A DNA stretch of 64,000 bases from Gammaproteobacteria bacterium (GTDB lineage: Bacteria; Pseudomonadota; Gammaproteobacteria; Steroidobacterales; Steroidobacteraceae): NCBI GenBank assembly GCA_027366635.1, contig DAHXNE010000017.1:43693-107692 (forward strand). The letters are read 5' to 3'. Shown here in pieces: positions 9,025 through 20,197 of this stretch (position 1 is its first letter; the number at the start of each line of letters is the position of its first letter). A program made the translations under genes and the position numbers. Under the pieces are notes generated by a model. It saw nothing but the letters and a program-made list of their open reading frames with translations, ran no database searches and was not told where the DNA came from.

Positions 9025-9489
9025 CTACGGCGGGTCGGGTATAGCGAGCATTGTGCCGAGGGCCACGAATGCCCCCTCGAACCGGCCGGCCGTCCGTCCG
9101 AGACAGCGCAGGTCGGTGCCGAGAGTCAATCGCGCGCGGCCGTGCCGCTGCAGCATGGTGAGGAAGCGCTGCCACGACACGGCGTCGGCGAAATGACATT
9201 CGGCTTCGAAATCCGCGCGGATCGGTTGCAGGTAATCCATGCGGCTGCGCTGGATCAGCGTCTGGGTCTGCAGGCCCGCCGCGGCCAGGCGCATGTGCAG
9301 CAGACCCCAGGCAGTCAGGATCGCGACGGCGGCGGCGCTGCCGCCAAATACCGTGCCGATGTGATTGATATTCGGGTCGAGCGGGGCCGTCAGCCGGACA
9401 CACTCGGGGGTCGCCTCGAGCACGCGTACGCCCAGAGCCGCCGACAGCGGAATCCGTGTGTGTAGATAGCGCTCCAGGGGCTCGGCCAC
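9025..9489 (-). CDS. YiiD C-terminal-like thioesterase (hotdog fold)
   Basis: A 154-residue cytoplasmic protein resembling the thioesterase domain found at the C-terminus of YiiD and in stand-alone proteins. The segment PLDPNINHIGTVFGGSAAAV contains the Asn-His plus Gly-rich turn typical of hotdog-fold thioesterases. It probably hydrolyses an acyl-CoA or acyl carrier thioester; substrate unknown. It lies 23 bases downstream of gloA on the same strand and may be the last gene of the ilvB-gloA transcript. Confidence 0.7.
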   Translation of the reverse strand: MAEPLERYLHTRIPLSAALGVRVLEATPECVRLTAPLDPNINHIGTVFGGSAAAVAILTAWGLLHMRLAAAGLQTQTLIQRSRMDYLQPIRADFEAECHFADAVSWQRFLTMLQRHGRARLTLGTDLRCLGRTAGRFEGAFVALGTMLAIPDPP

Positions 9490-9512
9490 CGCCCGCTCCG
9501 CGTCGCCGGCGG

Positions 9513-9935
9513 CTACCAGCTGCCGGTGTTCGGCATCGATGTCCAGGGCTCGGCCGGCGCCAGCGGTGCGCCGCGCTGCAGCAGCTCGATCGAGATCTGA
9601 TCCGGTGAGCGCACGAACGCCATGCGTCCGTCGCGCGGCGGCCGGTTGATCGTCACGCCGTGGTGCTGCAGTCGCTCGCAGGTGGCATAGATGTCATCGA
9701 CAGCGTAGGCGAGATGGCCGAAGTTACGTCCGCCGGTGTAGGTCTGCGGGTCCCAGTTGTACGTCAGTTCCACCTGCGCCGACTCGTCGCCCGGGGCCGC
9801 CAGGAATACCAGAGTGTAGCGCCCCTGCGGATAGTCCTTGCGCGACAGCTCGGTCAAGCCCAGCGCGTCGCGGTAGAAGCGCAGCGAGGCGTCCAGATCG
9901 GTAACGCGCACCATGGTATGCAGATATTTCACCAT
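9513..9935 (-). CDS. gloA: Lactoylglutathione lyase (glyoxalase I)
   Basis: Isomerises the hemithioacetal of methylglyoxal and glutathione to S-lactoylglutathione, a cytoplasmic detoxification step. The 140-residue single VOC domain has all four expected metal ligands: His6, Glu56 (VELTYN), His74 (NFGHLAY) and Glu117 (SIELLQ). The short length matches the nickel-type bacterial enzyme. It starts 6 bases after the ilvB stop, so the two are probably co-transcribed. Confidence 0.9.
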   Translation of the reverse strand: MVKYLHTMVRVTDLDASLRFYRDALGLTELSRKDYPQGRYTLVFLAAPGDESAQVELTYNWDPQTYTGGRNFGHLAYAVDDIYATCERLQHHGVTINRPPRDGRMAFVRSPDQISIELLQRGAPLAPAEPWTSMPNTGSW

Positions 9936-9941
9936 CGCTCC

Positions 9942-11789
9942 TTAGAACATCTCGGACGGTCCCGGCGGCTTGATGTCAACTTTGTGGCGCGAGGCGATGA
10001 ACTCGCCGGTGATCATCTCCTCGTAGCTCTGGCCGGGGCCGACCATCGGGTACACGCCCGCGTCCGGGTCGATCATCACCTCGAGAAAGGCCGGGCCGTT
10101 GAATCGCAGGAATTCCTCGATCACGCGCGGCACGTCCTGCTTTTGCTCCAGGCGCACGGCGTAGGGAAAGCCGTCAGCCTGCGCGGCGCGAACGAAGTCC
10201 TTCTTGTGCAGCGAGCGGTCGCTCGCCGAAAGCCGCCCTTTGAAGAAGAGCTTCTGCCACTGTTTGACCATGCCGTCGCCGAAATTGTTGAGCACGACGA
10301 TCTTGATCGGCAGACCGTAGGTGGTGACGGTCTCGAGCTCGCCGAGGTTCATGCGGATGCTGGAATCGCCGTCGATGTCCACCACCAGTGCCTTGGGATG
10401 CGCCAGCTGCGCGCCGATCGCCGCGGGTAGCCCGAAGCCCATCGTGCCCATGCTGCCGGAGGTGAGCCAGAGCCGGGGGCGGCGGAAATCGCAGTACTGC
10501 GCCGCCCACATCTGGTGCTGGCCGACTCCGGTGGTGATGATGGCCTCGCCGCCGGTCACGGCGTTGATGTGCTCGATGACCGAGTACGGCTGGATGAGCG
10601 GGCTCGCCCGGTCGTAATTCATCGCGTGGCGGCGCTTCAGCTCGGCCAGGTGCGCATGCCAGGGTGCGAGGTCCGACTTGAACCCCGCGCGCAGCCCGTG
10701 CTCGGTAAGGGCGCGCAGCGCCTCGGACAGCAGCCCTACGTGGCTCCATTGGACGCGCTTGACCTTGTTGATTTCCGCCCGATCAATGTCCAGATGCGCG
10801 ATGTGGCGTGCACCGCGCGCGAACGTGGCGGGTACGCCCGCGACCCGGTCGTCGAAGCGCGAACCGATGGCGATGAGGAAATCGCAGTCGTCGACCGTGT
10901 AGTTGGCGAACGCGGTTCCATGCATGCCCAGCATGCGCATCGCGAGCGAATGCCTGGTGTCGATGGCGCCGATGCCCATCAGCGTGGTCACCACAGGAAT
11001 GCCGAATGTGGTGGCGAACGCGGTCAACGCCTCGGACGCATTGCCGTGGATCACGCCTCCGCCGGCGTAAATCAACGGGCGGCGCGATTCCCCGAGCATC
11101 TCGAAGAAGCGGGTCGCATCGCGGGGATCGAGTTCCCGCCCGGCCAGCTCCTGCATTCGCCGGCGATACCCGGGGATGGGTAGTGAGCCGCCGCCCTCGA
11201 AAACGCCTTCCCAGTTCTGAACGTCCTTCGGCACGTCGACCACGACCGGGCCGGGCCGGCCGGTGCGTGCCAGCTCGAATGCCGTGCGCATGGTGGCCTC
11301 GAGCCGTTGTGGCTCGGTGACCAGGAATACGTGCTTCGCGACCGAGCCCATGATCGTAGTGACCGGCGCTTCCTGAAATGCATCGGTCCCGATCGAGGCG
11401 CGGGCCACCTGTCCGCAAATGACCACGATGGGCACGGAATCGGCCATGCAATCGCGCACCGGCGTGACCGTGTTCGTCGCACCGGGACCCGAGGTCACCA
11501 GGCACACCCCGACCCGGCCGGTGGCGCGGGCGAAGCCGGCCGCCATGAAGCCCGCTCCTTGTTCGTTGGCCGGCACGATCAGCGGGATCTGCCGGCCACC
11601 GTTGCGCTGCTGCGTCTCGTTGTACAGGAACACGGCGTCATAGGTGGGCAAAATAGCGCCGCCGCTGTAGCCGAAAATCGCCTCGACGCCCTCGTCCGCC
11701 AGCACTTGCACGATCATCCGGGCCCCGGACAGCTTCTGGCCGGCGAGCGGGTGAGCACTGCGGGACGGTGCGGGGGCGGACTCGGTCAT
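9942..11789 (-). CDS. ilvB: Acetolactate synthase large subunit
   Basis: Thiamine-diphosphate enzyme that condenses pyruvate with pyruvate or 2-oxobutanoate at the branch of valine/leucine and isoleucine synthesis. The 615 residues include the N-terminal TPP-binding domain with catalytic Glu in PANEQGAGF, a central FAD-type domain, and the C-terminal TPP motif (GDSSIRMN to VLNNFGDG). The usual GYPGGA motif here reads GYSGGA. The start is an ATG at 11789. The regulatory subunit ilvH is not downstream but on the opposite strand 220 bases away, sharing a divergent promoter region. gloA follows closely. Confidence 0.95.
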   Translation of the reverse strand: MTESAPAPSRSAHPLAGQKLSGARMIVQVLADEGVEAIFGYSGGAILPTYDAVFLYNETQQRNGGRQIPLIVPANEQGAGFMAAGFARATGRVGVCLVTSGPGATNTVTPVRDCMADSVPIVVICGQVARASIGTDAFQEAPVTTIMGSVAKHVFLVTEPQRLEATMRTAFELARTGRPGPVVVDVPKDVQNWEGVFEGGGSLPIPGYRRRMQELAGRELDPRDATRFFEMLGESRRPLIYAGGGVIHGNASEALTAFATTFGIPVVTTLMGIGAIDTRHSLAMRMLGMHGTAFANYTVDDCDFLIAIGSRFDDRVAGVPATFARGARHIAHLDIDRAEINKVKRVQWSHVGLLSEALRALTEHGLRAGFKSDLAPWHAHLAELKRRHAMNYDRASPLIQPYSVIEHINAVTGGEAIITTGVGQHQMWAAQYCDFRRPRLWLTSGSMGTMGFGLPAAIGAQLAHPKALVVDIDGDSSIRMNLGELETVTTYGLPIKIVVLNNFGDGMVKQWQKLFFKGRLSASDRSLHKKDFVRAAQADGFPYAVRLEQKQDVPRVIEEFLRFNGPAFLEVMIDPDAGVYPMVGPGQSYEEMITGEFIASRHKVDIKPPGPSEMF

Positions 11790-12009
11790 AGGGGTGCTCT
11801 CATGTGGGGCGGCAACGTTCCGAAAAGGGGAGATCCGGCGAGACTATCAGGTCGGTCCCGGGGCTGAAAGTCGCCGGTGCGCCACGGATCATAGCGGTGC
11901 CTCGGCGGTCGCAGGGCGGGGGCGGCTCGCCCACCGCTCCGCGTGCGACTCGTCCGAGCGGGCGCGATCCATTATCCTCCCGAGTGTCCCCGCTCTTGCC
12001 CGAGGATGC
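11790..12009. promoter_or_regulatory. Divergent ilvB/ilvH promoter region
   Basis: The 220 bases between the oppositely oriented acetolactate synthase subunit genes must carry both promoters. A CATTAT at 11970-11975 could be a -10 element for ilvH. I saw no leader peptide rich in branched-chain amino acid codons and no clear attenuator hairpin pair. Confidence 0.4.
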
Positions 12010-12510
12010 ATGCGCCACATCATTGCCATTCTGCTGCAAAACGAAGCCGGTGCCCTGAGCCGGGTTGCGGGCATGTTCGCTTCGCGCGGCTACAACATCG
12101 AGTCGCTGGCGGTCGCGGCGACCGACGATCCGACCGTCTCGCGCCTGACGCTGGTGACCGAAGGCTCGGACGCCGTGATCCAACAAATTGTCAACCAGCT
12201 CAACAAGCTGGTCGACGTGGTCAACGTTCAGGACATGACTCGGGGCGAGCACCTCGAGCGTGAGCTGATACTGCTGAAGCTCAAGGTGCGCCCCGAGCAG
12301 ATCGATGCGGTGAGGGGCCACGTGGTGCGCTCGGGAGGTCGGGTGCTCGATCCGGCCGCCGACGGATTCATCGTGGAGCTGACCGCCAGCGAGGCGGAGA
12401 TCAACGCGTTCACCACGGAACTTGCCCGCGGGGCGGAACTGCTCGAGGTGGTCCGCAGCGGCGCACTGGGCATCGAGCGCAACCAGCGCCCTATGCGCGT
12501 GGTGCGCTGA
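12010..12510 (+). CDS. ilvH: Acetolactate synthase small (regulatory) subunit
   Basis: The 166-residue regulatory subunit binds the large subunit and confers valine feedback inhibition. An N-terminal ACT domain (about residues 2-75; LLQNEAGALSRVAGMFASRG is canonical) is followed by the C-terminal ALS_ss_C domain. The ATG at 12010 is preceded by CGAGGATGC and gives the standard N-terminus MRHIIAIL; longer upstream in-frame starts would add non-homologous residues. It is divergent from ilvB rather than in the usual large-small operon. It converges with the PII gene, 19 bases away. Confidence 0.93.
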   Translation: MRHIIAILLQNEAGALSRVAGMFASRGYNIESLAVAATDDPTVSRLTLVTEGSDAVIQQIVNQLNKLVDVVNVQDMTRGEHLERELILLKLKVRPEQIDAVRGHVVRSGGRVLDPAADGFIVELTASEAEINAFTTELARGAELLEVVRSGALGIERNQRPMRVVR

Positions 12511-12529
12511 GCGCTCCGGCGCCGGTGGA

Positions 12530-12895
<366 letters not shown>

Positions 12896-12944
12896 TTAGC
12901 GTAGCGTGCCACAGCGCGAGGCGTCTCGGGTGTGTCGGCGAATC

Positions 12945-12960
12945 TGCAGCTTTCGTGCCA
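12945..12960 (-). promoter_or_regulatory. Sigma-54 promoter upstream of the PII gene
   Basis: Read on the minus strand the sequence is TGGCACGAAAGCTGCA. It has the GG-N10-GC spacing of sigma-54 -24/-12 elements and one mismatch to the TGGCAC-N5-TTGCA consensus. Transcription would begin near 12935, giving a leader of about 65 bases before the ATG at 12868. This fits nitrogen-regulated glnK genes. Confidence 0.6.
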
Positions 12961-13001
12961 TGCGGCGAATGCGACTAAGCGTTTGAGTGTATAGGGTTTT
13001 T

Positions 13002-13017
13002 GAACCCCGAGGGGTTC
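13002..13017. promoter_or_regulatory. Perfect inverted repeat upstream of the PII promoter
   Basis: GAACCCC-GA-GGGGTTC is a perfect 7-2-7 palindrome lying about 70-80 bases upstream of the predicted PII transcription start and 84 bases before the divergent flavoprotein gene. It does not match the NtrC consensus that I know. It could be an operator or enhancer site for either gene. A T-run precedes rather than follows it on the plus strand, so it is not a standard terminator in either direction. Confidence 0.4.
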
Positions 13018-13100
13018 GGGTGGCACTATTTTGGCCCGCCGGTTGTGCCCGCCTGCCCGGTCGTGGTGCGGCTCGGGCCGAAACTCCGTAAGCTCGGCGC

Positions 13101-14324
13101 ATGACCGGGCAGGTCGTCATCGTAGGAGCCGGGCAGGCTGCCGTCCAGGCCATCGATGTGCTGCGCAGGCAGCACTTTGACGGCGGGATCAGCTTGATCG
13201 GCGCGGAGGCATCGCCGCCATACCAGCGGCCGCCGTTGTCGAAGGGCTATCTGGCCGGCACGCTGGCCTCCGAGCGGCTGTTGCTTCGGCCGCGGACGTT
13301 TTACGAGCAGCGGGCCGTCACGACGTTCTTCGGGCGGCGCGTCGAGGAAATCGTCCGCCGCGAGCGGCGTGTGCGGCTCGATGACGGCCGCACTATCCCG
13401 TACGATGCCCTTCTGCTCGCCACCGGCAGCCGTGCGCGGCCGCTTGCCCTGCCGGGTGCGGATCTCGATCCCGTGCTGACCCTCAGGACGGCCGCCGACG
13501 CCGACCGGATTCGTGCCGCATGCGCCGCGGGCGGCAGAGTGGTCATTGTGGGCGGCGGCTATATCGGACTGGAGGTCGCCGCAACCTTGAGGGAGCAGGG
13601 CGCGGCAGTGACGGTGCTGGAGCTCGGCGGGCGCGTGCTGAGCCGTGTCGCTTGTCCGTCGGTGTCCGCGTTTTATACCGCCGAGCATGAACGGCGGGGC
13701 GTGCGGATCGTTTGCGGCGCGCGCGTTCGCGAGATCGTTGCGCACGAGGGCCAAAATCGGGTCCGCGCCGTGATCACAGACGACGGCGAGTCCCATTCTG
13801 CCGATGTGGTCGTGATCGGCGTCGGCGCCGAGCCGGTGATCGAGCTGGCCGCGGCCGCGGGCCTGGCCTGCGGCGACGGCATCGAAGTGGACGAGTACTG
13901 CCGGACGTCTGACCCGTCAATCTATGCCGCGGGCGACTGCACCCATCATCCCAGTCTGCATTACGGACGGAAGCTGCGCCTCGAGTCGGTCGACAATGCA
14001 TTCGAGCAGGGCGCGAGCGCCGCCCTTAACCTAATGGGTCGACCAACGCCGCACGACAAAGTGCCCTGGTTCTGGTCCGACCAGTATGACCTGAAACTCG
14101 TCATCGTCGGCATCGGTGCGGACCACGATGACATCGTGTTGCGCGGCGATCCGGCCCGGCGCGCCTTCAGTGCCTGCTACCTGCGCGGCGGAGAGTTGAT
14201 CGCACTCGAGAGCGTCAACACACCGCGGGATCAGCTGGCGGCGCGCAGGCTGATTGCCGCGCGGGCCCGGCCCGATCCACAACGGCTGGCCGATCCGGCC
14301 CGGCCGCTGCAGGACGCCTGCTGA
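13101..14324 (+). CDS. FAD/NAD(P)-dependent ferredoxin-reductase-like oxidoreductase
   Basis: A 407-residue flavoprotein of the rubredoxin/putidaredoxin/ferredoxin reductase family. It shows an N-terminal FAD-binding GAGQAA motif (residues 8-13), a second dinucleotide fold with VGGGYIGLE (about 150) for NAD(P)H, the YAAGDC FAD motif (about 275) and a C-terminal reductase domain (PWFWSDQYDLKLVIVG). Such proteins pass electrons to a ferredoxin or rubredoxin serving an oxygenase or P450. No ferredoxin or oxygenase gene is adjacent, so the partner is elsewhere. It converges with hutC. Confidence 0.85.
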   Translation: MTGQVVIVGAGQAAVQAIDVLRRQHFDGGISLIGAEASPPYQRPPLSKGYLAGTLASERLLLRPRTFYEQRAVTTFFGRRVEEIVRRERRVRLDDGRTIPYDALLLATGSRARPLALPGADLDPVLTLRTAADADRIRAACAAGGRVVIVGGGYIGLEVAATLREQGAAVTVLELGGRVLSRVACPSVSAFYTAEHERRGVRIVCGARVREIVAHEGQNRVRAVITDDGESHSADVVVIGVGAEPVIELAAAAGLACGDGIEVDEYCRTSDPSIYAAGDCTHHPSLHYGRKLRLESVDNAFEQGASAALNLMGRPTPHDKVPWFWSDQYDLKLVIVGIGADHDDIVLRGDPARRAFSACYLRGGELIALESVNTPRDQLAARRLIAARARPDPQRLADPARPLQDAC

Positions 14325-14441
14325 GTGCCGGGCCTGTGCTGGGGAGATTTTCGCGGCCGCTGCTCAATCGCCCCAGTCGTTGAGCGCCACCGCGCGGCCA
14401 TCATCCTGTCCGAGCGGGCCTGGCGGGGTCTGCCCCGGGGA

Positions 14442-15182
14442 TCAAATCGGCCGGTAACGAAAGCGCGCCACCAGCCGATGCTGGTCGCAGGGATAGATCA
14501 GCCGTACGTGCGTGATGCGCTGCGTGTCGCGCCAGGTGTTGCGCTCGATGGTCAGACAGGCCGTGCCGCGGCGGATGGCCAGATACCGAGCCACCGCGGC
14601 ATCGGCATTGAGCGCCGCGATCCGGTGCTCGGCCTCGGTCCAGGGAATGCGCCGCAGGAGCCAGCGGCCCGGCGAGATGCCCGCGAACCGCTCGGCGCGT
14701 GCCTCGGGCACGGCCTGCAGGTTGATCAATCGCTCCTCGAGCGCATGCGGCCGGCCGGCGGCCAGATGCAACCCCGTGAGCGCCAGCACCGGCGTGCCTG
14801 CCGGGATACCGAGGGCGGCCACGTCGGCGGCATTGGCGCGGCGGGTCCGCCGCCCGAGGGATTGGTACGCGTAGGCCACGCCCTCGGCCACCAGCTCGGC
14901 CTCGATGTCGTGGATCTCGAGCACTGACTCCTGCGGCCGCGGCGTGTTGACTACCGTGCCGGCGCGCCGTCGCCGCGTCACGAGCCGCTGATCCGCGAGC
15001 GCCCCGAGGGCCCGGCCGATGGTCATGCGGGCGCAGCCGAAGCTGCGGGCCAGCTCGTGTTCCGACGGCAGACGGTGTCCGGGCGGCCACTGCCCCTGGA
15101 CAATCTTTTGGCGCAGCGACTCGTAGATCTCGCGATAGCGGGGAACGGCACCCGAGGTGCGACTGTTCGGGTCACGCCTCAT
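14442..15182 (-). CDS. hutC: Histidine utilisation repressor (GntR/HutC family)
   Basis: A 246-residue GntR-family repressor. The N-terminal winged helix (about residues 15-80; LPSEHELARSFGCARMTIGR) binds DNA and the UTRA domain (about 95-240) binds the inducer, normally urocanate. The ATG at 15182 lies inside the end of hutF (11-base overlap), so hutF and hutC are co-transcribed and the repressor controls its own level. Candidate operators lie in the hutF-hutI divergent promoter. Confidence 0.93.
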   Translation of the reverse strand: MRRDPNSRTSGAVPRYREIYESLRQKIVQGQWPPGHRLPSEHELARSFGCARMTIGRALGALADQRLVTRRRRAGTVVNTPRPQESVLEIHDIEAELVAEGVAYAYQSLGRRTRRANAADVAALGIPAGTPVLALTGLHLAAGRPHALEERLINLQAVPEARAERFAGISPGRWLLRRIPWTEAEHRIAALNADAAVARYLAIRRGTACLTIERNTWRDTQRITHVRLIYPCDQHRLVARFRYRPI

Positions 15183-16542
15183 GAAACAGCTTGCGCAGCG
15201 TACGACGGTATGCCGCGTCAATCCGGGCGCGCTCCTTGTGGCGCCCGCTTTCCACGACGATGCGGCCGCCGGCAACGACATCTCGTATCAATGATCGGCC
15301 TTGGGCGAAGATCCACGTGTCCAGAACGGCATCCGGCGCCCTCCCGGCCAGATCCGGATGATCGGCGTCGAGCACCAGGAAGTCCGCGCGGCGGCCTGGT
15401 GCGATTGCGCCCACCGGCAGGCCAAGCGCCTGGGCTCCGCCGGCGAGCGCTTCCTGGTAGAGGCTCGCGCCCGTAGAGGGCTGATCGGGGCCGGCGAGCA
15501 CGTTGCGCCGCCGGCGCAGCAGGCGCTGCGCGTATTCCAATTGCCGCAGTTCCCCGGCCGCATCCAACCGGATGTGCGAGTCCGTGCCGATGCCCCAGCG
15601 TCCCTGCGCCGCGCGATAGTCTGGGGCCGGGAAAATGCCGTCACCCAGATCGGCTTCCGTCACCGGACACAGGCCCGCGACCGCGCCGCAGCCGGCCAGG
15701 TCCGATGTCTCCCCGGGGGTCAGATGCGTTGCATGCACGACACACCAGCGTGTATCGACGCCGGCATGTTGGAGCAGCCACTGGACCGGACGCGCGCCGG
15801 TGAACGCCAGGCAATTTTCCACTTCCGCCACCTGCTCGGCGGCGTGGATGTGGACGGGGCCCTCGCGGAAGCGATCGAGCAGGGCTGTCAGGTGCCCGGC
15901 CGTCACCGCTCTGAGCGAGTGCGGCGCGATGCCGACATTGCGGCCGGGGGATGGGGGGATCCCCGCGCGTACCGCCGCGACGATCCGCCCGAAGGTCGCC
16001 AGATCAGTGATGAAACGCTGCTGGCCGGGCGCCGGTGGCGCCCCGCCGAACTGGCTGGACTCGTAGAAAACCGGCAGCATGGTGAGGCCGATCCCGGTCA
16101 TGTCGGCCGCCGCCGCGTGGCGCAGTGCGAGTTCCGCCGGGTTGGCGTACAGCCCGCCCTGGGGCGAGCGATGCAGATAGTGAAACTCCCCGACGCAGGT
16201 GAATCCCGCCTCGAGCAGGTCCGCGTAGGCATACGCGGCGATCGACTCGAGATCGTCCGGCTCGAGGCGCGCCAGAAAGCGGTACATCACCTCGCGCCAC
16301 GACCAGAAATCGTCCGTGCCGCTCGGACCGCGGCGCTCGGCGAGCCCGGCCATGGCGCGCTGGAAGGCGTGGCTGTGCACATTCGGCAGGCCGGGAAGGC
16401 CGAGCCGCAGCCGCACATCGTGCGGCCCGGCCGCCACGCCGGCCGTGACGGCGGTGATCAGCTCTGCGCGCACCTCGACCCGCACGCCGTCTTGCCAGCC
16501 GGCCGGCAGCCATGCGCTCTCGAAGAAGAATGTCCGGTCCAT
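15172..16542 (-). CDS. hutF: Formimidoylglutamate deiminase
   Basis: Deiminates N-formimidoyl-L-glutamate to N-formyl-L-glutamate and ammonia, the fourth step of the five-step histidine degradation route. The 456-residue amidohydrolase has the metal-binding motif NVHSHAFQ (near residue 55), HIHAAEQ (about 240), VHATH (about 275) and the TDSH Asp-containing motif (about 330). Its presence with hutG defines the Pseudomonas-type pathway in which formylglutamate rather than formamide is produced. It is divergent from hutI and overlaps hutC. Confidence 0.95.
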   Translation of the reverse strand: MDRTFFFESAWLPAGWQDGVRVEVRAELITAVTAGVAAGPHDVRLRLGLPGLPNVHSHAFQRAMAGLAERRGPSGTDDFWSWREVMYRFLARLEPDDLESIAAYAYADLLEAGFTCVGEFHYLHRSPQGGLYANPAELALRHAAAADMTGIGLTMLPVFYESSQFGGAPPAPGQQRFITDLATFGRIVAAVRAGIPPSPGRNVGIAPHSLRAVTAGHLTALLDRFREGPVHIHAAEQVAEVENCLAFTGARPVQWLLQHAGVDTRWCVVHATHLTPGETSDLAGCGAVAGLCPVTEADLGDGIFPAPDYRAAQGRWGIGTDSHIRLDAAGELRQLEYAQRLLRRRRNVLAGPDQPSTGASLYQEALAGGAQALGLPVGAIAPGRRADFLVLDADHPDLAGRAPDAVLDTWIFAQGRSLIRDVVAGGRIVVESGRHKERARIDAAYRRTLRKLFHEA

Positions 16543-16581
16543 CCGCTCTGTATTCCGGACGTGTCAGTGGTTTCTGAATAA

Positions 16582-16607
16582 GTCTAGGCATATTATTATT
16601 TGTCTAG
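16582..16607. promoter_or_regulatory. Twin HutC-like operators in the hut divergent promoter
   Basis: Two copies of GTCTAG, at 16582-16587 and 16602-16607, lie exactly 20 bases (two helical turns) apart on either side of an AT-rich core. Extended to eight bases they read GTCTAGGC and GTCTAGTC, each one mismatch from the GT-N-TA-N-AC pattern of HutC-subfamily regulators. The 84-base region between hutF (16542) and hutI (16627) must hold both promoters. Binding here would repress both arms together. Confidence 0.55.
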
Positions 16608-16626
16608 TCGAAATAGAAGGCCGCCT

Positions 16627-17825
16627 GTGCGATTCGACCGAATCTGGCGCCACGCCACGCTCGCGACCCTCGCGCCGCAACGTCCGGGCATGGGGTTGAT
16701 TGAAAGCGCCGCGCTGGCGGTGGCGAACGGGCGCATCGCCTTCGCGGGCCCGATGAGCGAGCTGCCCGCCGCGGCGCGCGCCCCGGAGCAGATCGATCTG
16801 GGCGGACGCCTGGTCACCCCGGGGCTGATCGACTGTCATACCCACATCGTGTTCGGCGGAGAGCGCAGCGCGGAGTTCGAGTTGCGCCTGGCGGGCGCGG
16901 ACTATGCAAGTATCGCGCGGGCCGGCGGCGGGATCCTTTCGACCGTGCGGGCCACTCGCGCCGCAGCGGACGAAACGTTGCTGATCACAGCCACGGAGCG
17001 GCTGCAGGCGTTGATGGACGAGGGCGTCACCACCGTCGAGATCAAGTCCGGTTATGGGCTCGATGTGCCGACCGAGCTGCGTATGCTGCGCGTTGCGCGC
17101 TTCCTCGGACGGCGGTTGCCGCTCGGGGTGGTCACCACTTTGCTTGCCGCGCACACCCTGCCGCCCGACACCGATCGCGCCGCGTATCTGTCCGAGATCA
17201 CCGGCGAGCTGATCCCGCGTGCCTCGGCCGAGAGGTTGGCCGATGCCGTCGACGGCTTCTGCGAGCACATCGCGTTTACCGCGACGGAAATCCGCGCGGT
17301 GTTCCAGGCCGCGCGCGCGCATGGCCTGCCGGTGAAGCTGCATGCCGATCAGCTTTCCGACGGGGGCGGCGCGGCGCTCGCAGCCGAGTTCGACGCGCTG
17401 TCCGCTGATCACCTGGAGTGGACCGGCGAGGCGGGTGTCGCCGCGATGGCACGCGCGGGCACGGTGGCGGTGCTGTTGCCCGGTGCGTTTCACTATCTGC
17501 GCGAGCGGCGGATCCCGCCGGTGGCGGCCTTGCGCCGCGCCGGCGTACCCCTGGCGTTGGCAACGGACTGCAACCCCGGTACCGCTCCGGTGCTGTCGCT
17601 TCTGACGGTCATGAACCTTGCTGCCGTGCAGTTCGGCCTGAGTGTGGAAGAGACGGTTGCAGGGGTCACGCGCGAGGCGGCGCGCGCACTCGGGAGGCTG
17701 AGCGACATCGGTACCCTGGAGGTCGGTAAGCGGGCGGATCTGGCCATCTGGAACGTTGACCGGCCGGCCGAGTTGGTCTATTGGCTCGGGCGCAATCCCC
17801 TGCAGGGGCGCATCTGGGGTGGCAG

Positions 17826-17829
<4 letters not shown>
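16627..17829 (+). CDS. hutI: Imidazolonepropionase
   Basis: Hydrolyses 4-imidazolone-5-propionate to N-formimidoyl-L-glutamate, step three of histidine degradation. The 400-residue amidohydrolase shows the metal-binding [10 protein letters not shown] (His71, His73), later HADQ and DHLEW motifs, and the C-terminal TDCNPGT. I chose the GTG at 16627 because AGAAGG sits 6 bases upstream; a TTG at 16600 would also be in frame but overlaps the operator. The stop overlaps the hutH start (ATGA). Confidence 0.93.
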
Positions 17830-19357
<1,528 letters not shown>

Positions 19358-19361
<4 letters not shown>

Positions 19362-20197
19362 GCATGGCGGCGCAATGGCTCGAGATCCGCCGCGGCGAAT
19401 TGCCGCTGGTGGTCAGCTTCCCGCACACCGGTATCGATCTGCCCGGTGCGCTCGCGCCGCGCCTCGTCTCGCCGTGGCTGGCGCGCAAGGATGCCGACTG
19501 GTACGTGGAGCGCCTTTATGCCATGACCCTCGAGCTCGGCGCGACCACCGTGCGCACCACGATCAGCCGGACCGTGATCGACGTCAACCGCGATCCGTCC
19601 GGTGCCTCGTTGTATCCCGGACGATCGACGACGGCATTGTGCCCGACCGAGACCTTCGACGGCGAGCCACTGTACCGCCCGGGTCAGGCGCCGGACGATG
19701 GGGAGATTGCCGAGCGGCGCGCGCAATTCTTCGCGCCCTACCATGCGGCGCTCGCGGAGGAAATCGAACGACTACGCGAGCGCCATGGCCGAGTGGTGCT
19801 CTACGACGCGCATGCGATCCGCTCGCGCGTGCCGCGGCTGTTCCGCGGCGAGCTGCCGCACCTGAATATCGGTACCAACCGCGGCGCCAGTTGCGCCGCG
19901 GCGCTCACCCGCTTGATCGAGCAGGCCTGTGAGCATCCGCGCTTCAGCCGCGTCACCGACGGCCGCTTCGTGGGCGGCTGGACCACGCGCCATTACGGCG
20001 CTCCGCCTCGTAACGTGCATGCGGTGCAGATGGAGCTCGCCTGCCGCGGCTATCTCGACGAGCCGGCCCTGCCGGCTGCAGAGAACTGGCCGCCGCCCTT
20101 CGAGCCCGAACGCGCCGCGGCGCTCGGCGCCGTGCTGCACCGGGCGCTGGCGGCCTGCTTGGACTTCGCCCTCCGTGCTACGGGAGCCGACCCATGA
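19358..20197 (+). CDS. hutG: N-formylglutamate deformylase
   Basis: Hydrolyses N-formyl-L-glutamate to glutamate and formate, the last step of the HutF-type pathway. The 279-residue protein belongs to the FGase family: [12 protein letters not shown] near the N-terminus, [10 protein letters not shown] and [11 protein letters not shown] in the middle. It overlaps hutH and hutU by four bases at either end, so the four plus-strand hut genes are translationally coupled. Confidence 0.94.

Noticed and set aside
15301..16581. 426-codon plus-strand frame across hutF
   Set aside because: Antisense to hutF, which has all catalytic motifs; the translation has no family features.
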